Assembly (NCBI RefSeq): GCF_024763615.1
Contig: NC_077222.1
Span: forward strand, 95,513,417 to 95,577,416
Direction: 5' to 3'
Source: Phlebotomus papatasi
Taxonomy: Eukaryota > Arthropoda > Insecta > Diptera > Psychodidae
DNA length: 64,000 nt
A program made the translations under genes and the position numbers. Shown here piece after piece: positions 45,567-57,142 of the stretch. Below the pieces are notes generated by a model. It saw nothing but the letters and a program-made list of their open reading frames with translations. It searched no databases and was not told where the DNA came from. Each line of letters starts with the position of its first letter. Positions within the stretch are counted from its first letter, which is position 1.

Positions 45567-46486
45567 GGGTGGAATAACCGGCTATCGCCATGTTTAGGAA
45601 AAAATTAAATTCATTTAATCATAACTTTTGAATCCTTGTTACAAGATAAGTCAAATTTGACACAAAGTTACTTAGATGTATTGGCTCTAGATACGTGAAA
45701 ACAATAATCCTAGAACATAACGCTGGACTACTTAAAAAATTGATTTTTATTAATAATGCAAAAATAACCATTTCGTCGCCACTTTTTACCACTTTTCGCC
45801 AGTTTTGTAAAATTTGTAACCACTTCTCGCCACCCACTTGAAAAGAACCACACTCGGTTATTTTAGGCAATGCTATGAAAGGAATACATTCACCATTTCT
45901 CTTTCCTTGTGATCACTTTATTATTACTCTCTTTAAATGATTTTTCTTCACTTTTATTTGAGAAATCAAGTTATGGGGCTTTTGCAGAAAGTAAACAATG
46001 CAGATTTGACAACTGAGAGTGTACGAAGTGAAGTTTGCGTCGCCTATTGAAAAGATATGGCGACAGGTGGTAAAATCAATTCCAGAATATTACCACTTCT
46101 CGCCATGCCTCATTTTTATACAAAAATAATATAAAATGAAATATTAATTGACTAAATGCAAATTTTATGTATTCCACAAGTGCAATTAAATATTCAATAG
46201 ACAAATTATTTACCCAAATAGGTATTTTTGGCCTGATGAAAATTTGACGACACTTAGTACATTTGGTAAGAGATGTTGGATTCGATGCACTTGCTTAAAA
46301 TATTGCTCTAAAAAGTGATCAAAATCGTGAATCCAAAACGAATAATTATTATTTTTCGATTCTATGCGTAGAAGCAGAAACAATACAAAAAAATTGCGAC
46401 TCATTTATTTCATAAATTGCGAAAAATAGCGATTTCAGTGTAAGTGGCGAGAAGTGGGGCACTGGCGAGAACTGGTGATTCCACCC
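45567..46486. mobile_element. TA-flanked non-autonomous element, 920 bp (GGGTGGAAT ends)
   Basis: GGGTGGAATAACCGGCTATC then GCCA at the left and TGGCGAGAACTGGTGATTCC then ACCC at the right are inverted, with TA on both sides (45565-45566 and 46487-46488). CACTTTTCGCCA / GGCGAGAAGTGG words recur several times inside in both orientations. A related fragment lies near 26740-26960 (AAGTGGCGAATAGTGG, GGGCGAAAAGTGG). Only broken frames are present. Confidence 0.8.
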
Positions 46487-46867
46487 TAATTTTCGTTTAA
46501 ATACCCTGATGAAAATTTTTAAAATAAATTTAAGAAAAAATATTACTTTTTTGGGCTGTTATTCTTTTGAAGCTTATGGATAGGATGTTTAATATTAAAA
46601 TTTAAAGTCAATCAATTAATATATCCCCCTCTAAAAAATTTATATTCAATTTTCTAAGAAGTCTAAATGAAGATGGGAACAATAGACCGATCAGTTGCAT
46701 TTCCTACGCTTGCTTAGAGACCACAATAATACACTATAATAAATAATTACAGTTCTAAATGGTATAATTTTTATGAAAATCTTTTTTTTAAGTACGTTTA
46801 AACAATTATTTTAATTTTTTTTTAACTTTAAATTGACCTCTTGAAAAATTATCGAAATATATTTTTT

Positions 46868-47079
46868 AGGCTTTCACGCTGCACAGTGCGCACACACTCT
46901 GACTCCGAACACTTCATATTTTTCCTATATTCCTTTAATAAATCTGACCTAGTGGCAATATATTTTAAAAGTCTTAAATCACACTTTTTCTAAAAAATAA
47001 GTCAGAATCATTAAAGGAATACGGGAGAAATATAAAGTGTTCGAAACCAGAATGTGTGCGAAGCCTGAAAGCCTACCCC
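46868..47079. mobile_element. GGGGAA-family MITE (GCTTCGCACA type), copy 2
   Basis: The right end GTGTGCGAAGCCTGAAAGCC then TACCCC is followed by TA. The left end GGCTTTCACGCTGCACAGTG then CGCACACACTC has lost the GGGGTA tip. The interior CCGAACACTTCATATTTTTC matches 36643-36783. Confidence 0.7.
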
Positions 47080-47389
47080 TACAAGTTTACCTAATCAAGA
47101 AGTCTTATAGAAGCTCCATTAATTAAACAACAAGAAAGCTTAATTAAAAACATGTTTTTAATCATTAAAGGAGTTAGAGTTGAAAGATTGATAAAATCAC
47201 TCAAAGTATCACTTGCAACAATTCGAAATTACAAAGTCATTTGGAAGCTCTTTTCGAAGATCTATCGAAGTGGCAAACGAGAAGTGATTCAAAGTAAATT
47301 TACTTCCAAACCGTTGCACATTTACGACTTTGGTGATGAGACATAAAAAGAGTGAACGTCAAACATAAATGTGTGCTGGTACCAAGGGG

Positions 47390-47640
47390 TTACTAATTTC
47401 GGGAAACTCGGGCCAATCTGGTCAGGAAATCCACGGGGAACTCAAGGGAAATTCGAGAAACCAACGAGAAACCCGGGAAGCCAATAAAATTTTCAAGGGA
47501 CTAACGGGGAACCTATACGATTTTCAGAGAACTCACAGGGGATCCGGGGATCTTATGTATTTTTTCAGGGAATCCGGATATCCGGTATTTTTTCGAGAAA
47601 CTCATATATTTTTTTTCAGAGAACAGGAAACTCGAACCAC
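47390..47640. repeat. Degenerate GGGAAACTCG word repeat
   Basis: GGGAAACTCGGG, GGGGAACTCAAGGG, GAGAAACCCGGG, GGGGAACC, CAGGGAATCCGG, GAGAAACTCA and similar words recur about every 20-30 bases. G-runs are frequent on the plus strand. The 96-codon frame across it is a by-product of the word repeat. Confidence 0.6.
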
Positions 47641-47650
47641 TATAATTGCT

Positions 47651-47694
47651 GCACTATAATTGCACTATAATTGCACTATAATTGCACTATAATT
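47651..47694. repeat. Exact 11-bp tandem repeat, 4 units
   Basis: GCACTATAATT is repeated four times without change, preceded by a partial unit CACTATAATTGCT at about 47637-47649. It probably formed by recent slippage. Confidence 0.9.
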
Positions 47695-49627
47695 GATACC
47701 TTCGAGAGAATTTATAACCTCAAATGGTTACTTGTGAACATACGAAGTTCACATGACGGATTTCCAGTATCATAGATCATTACGAATTCTCGCAATTTTA
47801 CTTTAAAAATTTGAAGAAGTCTAGAAGTCTAGCATGTAAAATTGCTTTTAATTCAATCCTGAATGCGCGTAGATTCAGTGTTTCAAAGATCGAAACAAAA
47901 CGCAGTCGGTAGCCAGTTTTTCTGCGTTTGAATTCCTGTTTCATTTCCTAAGTTCTACCAAAAATAATGCTCTAAATATTTATGAGTGTTAATAATACTG
48001 AAAAAAAATTATTAGTGAATGAAGAGTGTGTTTTACAATGTTTAGAACATTTTATTATACGTGTGATTACTGGTATGATCCAGTAAATTTAAAAACATGA
48101 ATGTGATTTGCAAAAACTAAGCAGATATATCCAGTAAGAATCATTTGATTTTTGAAAACTATTCTATACATTGTCCTATATAAAAAACCGGAAGCCAGTT
48201 TTAGGATATTCCATTGAACTCAAGAGCTTTGACATTTTTGCGAAGCCTTTTCTACTTTATCACCCTTGCACATGTTGTTCTTGCCGAAATAATTAAAGAT
48301 TTCCCATAAACCTAAAGATAATCTTTCGGGAAATATACGTCGTATTTTCTTAGCTATAACATTTAATTTTGATTAATTCTAAATAAATCATACTCGTTAA
48401 TTGCTTTCTCAAAGTCACTTTGAAAATAATATTGCTTTAGTATACGATGATGACGGAGCTTAATGAAAAATTCACGGAAAGAGGAATTATGTCAATTTTC
48501 TTGCTACGACTTTTCATATCAATTTTTTTGCGTAGGAGAAAAACAATAAGAGTGTGTAAAATTTGAAAGATGCTAGTATATTTTGAGCACCTTGAATTTC
48601 ATAATTATGTTGCAAATTAAATTGAATCTACATCATTTAGTCACTCTTAGTATTTTCCACAGGAAATGGAAGGTTCTATCTATATGTGGCAATGGTGAAA
48701 AATTAAATCATAATCATATTTGCTTTTCACACCCAAGAATATTTCTGGGCAAAAAAGAAGAGAAGATGGAAAAATTGTGAGACTGGAGAAGAGGTTGTGA
48801 GAGCGCATGTCGAACTTTTGTGTACAATGCACGTTTGTGGGGAGAACAAATTGAATGAAATCAAATTACATGCCAGACATCGCGCTCATAGTCGATTTCG
48901 CAGCAAAGTGATAGGATATCGGAAAATTTTGGACGAGAAAAATGTGAAGATGATGGTGGAACGATAAATTCTTTAGTAGGTTCTTTTTCTGGAAATGATG
49001 GCGTTTCATCTTTTATCATAAGTCCAGATAAATAAAAAGGAAATTATAGTTTGAAAGACGAAAACTTTAGATCTACAGGTTTTTATTGCTAAGACTAGAA
49101 AAAAGATCTGCATTTTGAAGTAATTTTATTATTTTCGAACAAAACGTAATATTTGGAATTCAGGGAAATATTTAAAAAAAAAAAATATGGCAAAGTCCTT
49201 TTTGGCTAGTGAAAAATACAATTTAGACGATAAAATATTAAATAATAGGCCCAGGAATCGTTCTTCCTCGCATAAAGTTTAGTCAAATGGCTTGACTTCC
49301 CTTACTTATGCCTGAAATAGACTTACGGCTTAAGCCGAGAGACGGCGTATTTTGAATCTGATGGAAAAGTAGTTTCATTATTATTTTAACTATAATTCCG
49401 TTAAAATATTTACTTTTTATATTAACTTTCATTAGAAAAATCACTAGAATCGCTTTAGAGAGAATCTCGTAAACCAGTTCGTAAGAGCGCAAGTCAGTTC
49501 TCGGGCGAAAAGATCATTTACGTAACATAGATTAGTTGTGAACCGAATCCAATCATGAACTTTGAGATGTCCTCATTCAGATGGACAAAGGGAAAAAAAG
49601 ATCACAAAGGAGTACCTTTGAGACTTA

Positions 49628-49830
49628 GGGCTCAAATAGATCCAGGCTGATCCTCGAGAATATTTAGCCTGTAAAACTTGGCGGTAAAGTATTAGGTAAA
49701 GGAACTTTATGAAAAGGACCTCTAATCTATGATCCTATGGCCTTAGTGTATGACAGTTTAGGATAAATTTTTATTGTCAAATTTTACAGGCTAAATATTC
49801 TCGGGAATCAGCCTAAGAATATTTCGGCCC
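49628..49830. mobile_element. PIF/Harbinger-like MITE, copy 1
   Basis: Starts GGGCTCAAATAGATCCAGGC then TGATCCTCGAGAATATTTAG and ends CTCGGGAATCAGCCTAAGAA then TATTTCGGCCC, with long inverted arms. TTA flanks both ends (49625-49627 and 49831-49833). The 3-bp TTA duplication and GGGC ends suit PIF/Harbinger. Confidence 0.8.
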
Positions 49831-50252
49831 TTACACTCTAGACCTAAACTATTCTTCGTTGTCTTTTTCTTTAGCCGATCTGAAACAGTGAAGAAATCTC
49901 AAAGCTCAGGATTCGATTCGGTTCAAAATGAACCAAATTTGACTAATAAATCCGGGAGCATTGAAGAAGCATCAAGCGTTCCGAATCGGTCTACGGTAAA
50001 CTTAACAGTCCTTTCCAATATACGGAAAATACCATCGTAAAAAACACTTGCAATACAAATATCTCGATGCGTTTAATAATACTAAAATTATTACCTATGT
50101 TCTTCGTTAATTATAATTTTGAGATCTTTAGAAACTGAGCTAAATTTCCAATCCAGGGTGCAAGACCCGATGTAAAATCAGCTAAAAATTTAAATTTTTG
50201 TTTTAAAAAGACTCATATTTCAGATTATATGAAGAGTGTTATGCGCGCCTTA

Positions 50253-50454
50253 GGGCCCAAATAGACTCAGGCTGATCCTCCAAAATATTTTGCTTGTAAA
50301 ATTTGATAGTAAAGATTTATCCCAAAATGTCATACACTGAGGACTTAGGATCATCGATTAGAAGTCCTTTGCATAAAATTCCTTTACCTAATCATTTACT
50401 GCCAAATTAACAAGCTAAATATTTTCGAGGATCAGCTTGAGTCTATTTAGGCCC
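50253..50454. mobile_element. PIF/Harbinger-like MITE, copy 2
   Basis: Starts GGGCCCAAATAGACTCAGGC and ends GCTTGAGTCTATTTAGGCCC, flanked by TTA (50250-50252 and 50455-50457). The arms extend ~60 bp. It is 202 bp long. Confidence 0.85.
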
Positions 50455-50465
50455 TTAGACTTATA

Positions 50466-50621
50466 GTGGTCTTTAAGCTCAAAATAGAAGTTTAGCCCAG
50501 TTCTAATAGATCATTATTGTCCTTAATAATCCAATCCTGCTGAATTTTTCCATAATATCTTAAATTATAAGGAATTAAAACATTTAAGCTATATGGCTAA
50601 GCTTTAAGTCTAAAGCCCCGT
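50466..50621. mobile_element. AGACTAGAGG-family MITE, shortened copy
   Basis: Left end GTGGTCTTTAAGCTCAAAAT then AGAAGTTTAGCCCAGTTC. Right end AAGCTATATGGCTAAGCTTT then AAGTCTAAAGCCCCGTAT. Confidence 0.6.
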
Positions 50622-51160
50622 ATAACCCGAATAAAGCTTAGCTTAACTGTTGTAATTTTTCAAAAAGCAACATTTTTGAAAAATTATTGCTATTTACTTA
50701 AAATATCTTAAAAATTTACTGAAATTTTTTGTTCTGTAGAAAATTCAGGTCTTCGTAAACTGGGATAAATCTCTATAGTCTGAAGATTAATAAAGATCAT
50801 AGCTCTGTAAAGTTAGAGAATTTAGCAAGCTTTGTCTTAATGCAATAATAATTTTGCTATATTTAAATTTTCTACAAAACCTCTTAGCGTTTTTGATACT
50901 TAAGATTATTGTGAAGGCGGTACCAGAAAGGGACCTCTGTACTTGGGCTTCCATTTTAGCAAGATAAATCCAGTGCTCTTATATTCCAGACAAGCTTTTT
51001 TTAAGGAAAGCGACTTTAACCTGGATGAGTCTTTGTTAAACAGAACCGCTTTTTACTAAGGAGCACTCTTAACGATGCGTTAGTCCATTATGAGATCTGA
51101 AAACCAAACGGTGAAAGATACTAACTTACGAACTTTGGAGGATTTTCTTCTTTATGGTGT

Positions 51161-51294
51161 CTCCACACTAGAAAAAATTTTTGTCAAAAATTGCCTTTTT
51201 AAAAAAATTCTGACGTTTGCCTACAAAGGATAGGGGAAATTTTCTTTAAAAAGATATTTTTTAAAAGAAATTTCTCCTAGTCTGTAGAGGCTTT
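51161..51294. mobile_element. TCTACACACTAG-type foldback MITE, diverged
   Basis: TCTCCACACTAGAAAAAATT at the left and GAAATTTCTCCTAGTCTGTA then GAGGC at the right are imperfectly inverted. It resembles the cleaner copy at 61721-61826. Confidence 0.5.
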
Positions 51295-51959
51295 TACAAA
51301 GCTTATTCATTGAAAACCTTAAAACTCCGTCTATAAATTAAAGTTTAATCGATTGAGACTAATTTATTTGAATGTACTTTCAATCCTAAATGAATTCGAA
51401 CCGGTTCCAATTGATTTTAAACCAATCAATTTGCATCAATCGTTACTGTACCAACAATTAAGTTTTTGATCCTATCTTAAATTTATTGATTAGGTTTTTG
51501 GTGATTTATGAATCGATTAACTTTGCAGTGAATTAGTAAATATTAGAAAAACTTCACGAAACGTAAGAACTGGTGATCACGCTGTTTTGGTATATTTGAT
51601 ATTACATCATCGAAGTAATTTTAAGCATTCGGCAAAGTATTTTCATTTCGCCACCCCTTTTTTGTGGCAGATATATTTGAAATATATATCACTCATTCTC
51701 ACTTTTAGTCCCAATCACTTTTGGTACGATTGATAAGTTAGCCAAACATGTTTTATTGTTTGTAATTCAACACGTATTGATAAAATGGAAATTTGGAGAG
51801 AGAGAGAAAAAATTGATTTTGTGACACATTTTGTATACGGATCAATTAATTGTAGATTAGGTGACAAAAATTATTTCTCAATTAGCTACACTGACGCCTG
51901 AATATTGAAGGGGAATAGACTTTCTCATTCTCTCTCTCACATTTTCTGGGTATAAGCTG

Positions 51960-52500
51960 ATGGGCGAAAGGGAATGGATATGACAAACAACTCACTCGAG
52001 TTTTGGCCTGAAGGGAATGACTTGGTGTATGGATGGATACTGATGCTTATATACATTTTCTCTGTACCAGGCAGTAAAACATATCCGGTTGTCCCTTGCA
52101 ATCTCATGGGTGCGGAAATGTGGAGCTTTCTCGCTTTCACCACACGACAATTCTCCGGACTTGGATGAACACAGCAGAGTGAGTTTTGATGGTTGGGAGA
52201 GGTTTGGGTTGCGGGGGAGGATGTTTAAATGGGAGAGAGCAGGGCTTCACACCCGGTGTGCGCTTTAAAGCCGAGCACCCCATGGCCCAATGGGAAAATA
52301 TTGGGTGGGAGGGTGGCATTTGAAACTCCAACCAACTGACATTAACCCGGGAGTCAGGCAGGCAGCAGCAGCTATAACCAGAGTTGGTAGGATTTAATGT
52401 GAATGGTTCCCCTTTAAGAGACGGCGCGCTGCTGCAGCTAAAGCAGAGGGAAGCGATTAAATTGTGTGTATTTTCAGTGTGGCTGGGTTTGAGGCTTTAT
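51960..52500. other. GC-richer unique stretch inside intron 4
   Basis: Base composition is balanced (TGGGTTGCGGGGGAGGATGT near 52207, AGACGGCGCGCTGCTGCAGC near 52420) and there are no matches to other repeats in the window. No convincing frame. A candidate intronic regulatory region or noncoding exon by composition only. Confidence 0.3.
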
Positions 52501-53128
52501 ATGCCAGAAAAGTGGAGAGTATGAGTTTTAAAGCTTTTTGTATATACAATTCCAGCATGTCGAAAATACTGGTGAAATTTTCTGATTTTCAATTTTCCCA
52601 CTTGATTCTTCATACTCAACCCCATGAAAATATTGCAATTTATTGATTGGCTTTGTTGACAAGATGTTGACACGAATTTTAACAGTAATTTTGCCAAATG
52701 GGGTGAGATTGCAAAATACCGATATAAAGTACAATTGTTGGGGCTTTTTTTTCCCGCACGTGCACCATTTTGAAAATAAATTTCATTATTAATTTTAATG
52801 AGATACACCAACTGTTAGAGAATGCCACATCAACCACCCTTATGCATTCATCAAGAATTGCATGATGGTGCGGGGTATACCCTTAACCCTTTAAAGACGA
52901 ATAGATACTAAATGTTTGAATATTTTTTATCCACGCGATCATGAGTTAGAGAAAATTAATTGTGAATAGATTTGATAGCTTTTAAGGAAAGAGCTTTTCT
53001 ATCGTTTTCTTTTGGAGGTTGATTGTAATGCTAAGACGGCGGGGAACACCAAATAACGAGTCTTTTACTATTATAAAATTGACTTCCGCTGCAACCGTAT
53101 TATTTATGGAGAAATTATCAATGAAGCT

Positions 53129-53323
53129 ATTTACACCGCCGCATTAGATTGGGATTGTTGAACTGCTCCAAAATCGGATTTCGGATAATTAAGTCTTAAT
53201 CTAAGGCAGTAATCTAAATGATTTCATTGACGTCATTTAGACTGTCGTATTAGATTCTTACTGAGTTGTCCCAAAAACCGATTTTGGTACAATTTAATCT
53301 CAATCCAATGCGGCGGTGTAAAT
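53129..53323. mobile_element. Foldback MITE with ATTTACACCGCCGCATT arms
   Basis: ATTTACACCGCCGCATTAGA then TTGGGATT at the left pairs with AATCTCAATCCAATGCGGCG then GTGTAAAT at the right. A second inverted pair (CAAAATCGGATTT / AAACCGATTTTG) lies inside. 195 bp, no frame. Confidence 0.75.
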
Positions 53324-53983
53324 GGCCTGAATCTATTTATCCATTCCCCGGACTAATTCTATACAGTTTTAAAGTGCCTATACCGCTTAAGGCTAAAGCA
53401 TAAACACCCTAAACATTTTTGACCGGAAACTCGTAAATTTTAATTTTTATTACAACAGTACTTCGTATAATTAAGGTTAAATATTTATTAAAAAGAAATT
53501 TGTCGAATAGTAACCAAACTTTAATATAGGGTTAAACTTGAAATTCCAGGCAAATCAATTTGGAAGTACGGACCTTGATCATCTAGAATATTTTAGTAAT
53601 TGTTCAATCGTGCAATTATTAAACCTTAAGAGAATTTTTCAAACTTTAAATTGGATTATCCAGAAAGCTGTCGAATAACCAATCCTTAATCTTTTTTTTT
53701 GAGAAATATCGACTGAGAAAAAATTAGATAAGTTAAGCCGTATAGACAAGCCTTTAGGTCTGAAGACCATATTACCCAGAATTCTACTACGATTGCTAAC
53801 CCTTTTAATTTTAAATGTTATGAATATTTTTGTGCGTTGACTAAACTATCGTGTTTAGTAAATTGTGTAAATCTACGTAATTGGTATTGATTGGAAACGA
53901 CTAGAAAAGACTTAGTTCAGTCGATATATCAAACCTGCAAAAGAACTTTTTCACCAGGGCGACGGTAGACGCTAATATGGTAG

Positions 53984-54198
53984 AGGCTTCACACCTAAAG
54001 CTTAGCTATATAGCTTAACTTTTCTGAATTCTTTTTAATGCGAAGATTTTTTTTTGAAAATTTTGATATAGTATTGGTTATTAAGGATACAAGATCCAAT
54101 AGCTTCTAAAAAAACAATAAAATTGTTTATAGGTTAAGATTTTAAGATCTACGGATTTTAGGGACTCGGGCTAAACTTCTAGTTTAAAGACCTGTTAA
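53984..54198. mobile_element. AGACTAGAGG-family MITE
   Basis: Left end TTCACACCTAAAGCTTAGCT then ATATAGCTTAA. Right end ACTCGGGCTAAACTTCTAGT then TTAAAGACCTGTTA. Another strongly diverged copy follows at about 54202-54380 (CCTAGTTCCCAAGCGTCTTG .. AGTCATATGGCTGAACC). Confidence 0.6.
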
Positions 54199-54464
54199 TA
54201 AAGTTTCCAAAACCGGTTTATCCTAGTTCCCAAGCGTCTTGATTTTTAAAACAATAAGAAATTCTAGCTAATTTTTAGAATTATATAAATTAATTGCTTT
54301 TAATATACCATTATAATTGAAAATTTTGTCAGATAAAAAATAAAATAGTTAAGTCATATGGCTGAACCTAATGCCCTAGACGCATTTACAACTTAAGCAA
54401 AGACAAATTACAGGTTAGGTAGATTATAGGGTAGTTTCCCAGTAACTAAGCCGTTTTTCAGCTT

Positions 54465-54570
54465 AAGCCGAGAGACGAATTAGGCGCAAACTAATGGAAA
54501 TGTAATCTAATCATTATTTTGATTATAATCACGTTAAGCTGTCTTTCGGCTTAAGTCGTAAGTGTGTCTA
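54465..54570. repeat. AAGCCGAGAGACGAC-family palindrome fragment
   Basis: AAGCCGAGAGACGAATTAGG at the left pairs with GTTAAGCTGTCTTTCGGCTT at the right, followed by AAGTCGTAAGTGTGTCTAGG. The same parts occur at 60298-60472. Confidence 0.6.
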
Positions 54571-54578
54571 GGGTATAA

Positions 54579-55006
54579 GGGTACAAATAGATTCAGACTG
54601 ATCCTCTAGAATATGTAACCTGTAAAATTAAATATGTCAAATTTCTCAATAAAGGATTAGGTAGGAAGTTTATGCAAAGGGTCTTTAATCGACGATCCTA
54701 AGCCCTCAGTGTATAACAGTTTGGGATAAATCTTTAGGGGAAACTGGGGCACCACAAAACACGGGGTACCACCAAACACTGCGATTTTTTAATCGGATAT
54801 TCGACTTCAGAGGATAAGACCTATAGGAATTTATAGGCACTATAGGGATGCTTGTCCACTGAAGGAATGGTCGAGATAGGCCAAGTAGTTTAGAAATAAA
54901 AATTAGTGTTTGGTGGTATCCCGTGTTTGGTGGTGCCCCAGTTTCCCCTACTACTAAAATTTAGCGGTTAAATATCCTCAATGTTCAGCCTGAGTCTATT
55001 TGGGCC
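54579..55006. mobile_element. PIF/Harbinger-like MITE, copy 3, interrupted
   Basis: Starts GGTACAAATAGATTCAGACT and ends TCAGCCTGAGTCTATTTGGG then CC. The copy is split at 54737-54948 by a GGGGAA-family MITE. Removing that insert leaves an element of the same length class as 50253-50454. Confidence 0.75.
54737..54948. mobile_element. GGGGAA-family MITE (CACCACCAAACAC type), 212 bp, copy 1
   Basis: GGGGAAACTGGGGCACCACA at the left pairs with GGTGGTGCCCCAGTTTCCCC at the right. TA flanks both ends (54735-54736 and 54949-54950). A second copy of equal length lies at 62274-62485. Confidence 0.88.
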
Positions 55007-55028
55007 ACTAGGTCTAAAATAGTCTTCA

Positions 55029-55204
55029 GTTCCAAATAGACTCAGACTAATCCTTGAAAATATTTTGCCCATTATTAAACTTGACGGTAAAGGATCAGCC
55101 CTAACTATGAGCCAAATTTTAATATTAAATAATTTAATTTAAATATTTTTTCGCCAAATTTTACAGGATAAGTATTCTCAAGATCAGCCTGAGCTTATTT
55201 TGGT
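55029..55204. mobile_element. PIF/Harbinger-like MITE, copy 4, decayed
   Basis: Starts GTTCCAAATAGACTCAGACT then AATCCTTGAAAATATT. Ends AGTATTCTCAAGATCAGCCT then GAGCTTATTTTGG. Internally shortened. Confidence 0.6.
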
Positions 55205-56490
55205 TTTAGGCTGATTCTTAAGAATAATTAATCCGTAGAATCTGACAGTAAAGCATCTCACAGTAAAGACCTGAGCACCTAATCCTTATTCTCAAATTTT
55301 ACGATTTGGTGACCGTTTCTTATGCTCTCAAAATCGTAATGTTCCAAAAGTAATGATTGCACTGAATAGAAATGAAAAATATGCTATTTTTTCAGTAATC
55401 ACTCCCTTAGATCTCTCGTCGTTCTTTGAGGGTTAACGCACGAGGAAGAAGGATCTTTTTTTAATGTCTTTTCCTGTAAAATATAAAATAGCATTTGGGT
55501 GGGAAGTGGTACAAAAATGAAATTACTCTACAATTGCGCCTATTTTTTGTATGCCTTCATTTCTCTACTGTACACTCTGGAACTATTATTTTATGCACAC
55601 ACATCAAGTGCAGGCTTTGAAGGGGGTCTTTCTATTCTCAAACAAAAGCCACATGAATTTGAAACCCTTTTGCTCTACTCAGTTTCCGTACAATCCGTAC
55701 CATGAGTTTTTCCTCTCATACTGTGCAAAATTAAATGTATCTCACATGTGAGCATAATATTGTTAAAAAGAAAATTATATTGTTGAGAATACAGTTTAAA
55801 TTCCTAACAAGCGGAGACTTTTAAATTTGAATAAATAGCATGCAGACCTCGAAGGATTCATGGTACATTTGAGAAAATCTCAAATTTATTTTTATGAGAT
55901 TTTTCTTTCATTTCTCCCTTCTGAAAATACTCCAGAGATGCTGCGTGTTTTCCTGGGATTTTCTCTGTATCATTGTAATTTCACAGGAGGCCGTTAATAT
56001 TTAAATAAGAAAGATTATAATTGCATCAACATAATTAGAATATATATGGTTGAAAAAAAAAGTCAGGGAAAAGTTCTAAGCATATATTAATATGATGAAA
56101 TGTGAATAATGTAGTTGCATAAATTTAATTATTTATGCCTTACATATCTCTCCATGTGAGCAAATATTTACATATATTGTGTCTGAAAAAAAAAGTGTAA
56201 ATTGTTTCATAGTCGGTAAATAATAAATTAATATTCAATGTACGCGTTTGGTGTCAAACCGTTTGCGCATAGAGATGTTGCCGACATGAAGATCAACAGT
56301 GAAGAGCAAAAGTTAACTATCTTTCTCACATTTTCTCTATTTTTGTATTTAGATTGCGTCATTTTTAATTACTTTTAGTGAAAAATTCTTTTTGAACATT
56401 TACGGAAAATATGGTTTTAATTCAACTGTATAAGCTAGTAGAGAGTTAATTAGCTTAAAGTTCTGTGTTCGTTTAGATATTCATGACCAT

Positions 56491-56811
56491 GTCACATATA
56501 AGATTAATATTAAGATTAATACTTTCTGAACTGCGAGAATAGCAAAAAAAGATAGCAAGTGTTTTACCATGCCTCTCTCTCGCGCTTCGCTCGAAAACTG
56601 ACCGAATCACAGTTGGCACGCATGGAAAATTGCTCGAGTTGCCTGTAATACGATTCAGAAAGCAATTAATACGAACAGTAATATCTTATTCATCGTATTA
56701 ATCCACTAGAGTGTACTCTTTCTAACACACGTGATATTCCATTTGAAATTTTGCATATATATACCTCTCTCTCCGGCTTTTCTTAATATTAATATTAATC
56801 TTATATGTGAC
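56491..56811. mobile_element. MITE with GTCACATATAAGATTAAT ends
   Basis: GTCACATATAAGATTAATAT then TAAGATTAATA at the left pairs with TATTAATATTAATCTTATAT then GTGAC at the right. Length 321 bp. I see no clear target duplication. The interior holds TCTCTCGCGCTTCGCTCGAA, which is unlike its surroundings. Confidence 0.7.
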
Positions 56812-57142
56812 ACCACGGTCAATTTTAGCCTCGTGGTAGAAGGATCAGTCAGTCCCAGGGGACTGTCCAGGATCACCGAATTAGGTCCGATGTAAGCCCT
56901 AAATACACGTAGAGGTTCCCTGCTTGATCCCTTAAATCAAGCAAAAATTTAAATAATAATGAGATCAATTGGATATTTTATGATCTTTATTTAATTCTTT
57001 ATCAATATTTTTTTATTAATGTAAATTGAACTAAATTCTTCTTGCTTTTTGAACTGTAAAACTTTTTTTTTTAATATAAAAAGTATCTCAATAAATGTGA
57101 TATAATAAGAATATTTATAAATGAAAAAATATGTGCAAAACA

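Noticed and set aside
47369..47659. 96-codon frame rich in Gly, Arg and Glu
   Set aside because: Produced by the degenerate GGGAAACTCG repeat; no known fold.
56816..56945. A tRNA-like SINE starting TAGCCTCGTGGTAGAAGG
   Set aside because: An A-box-like word is present but there is no B-box at the proper distance and no second copy or target duplication was found.
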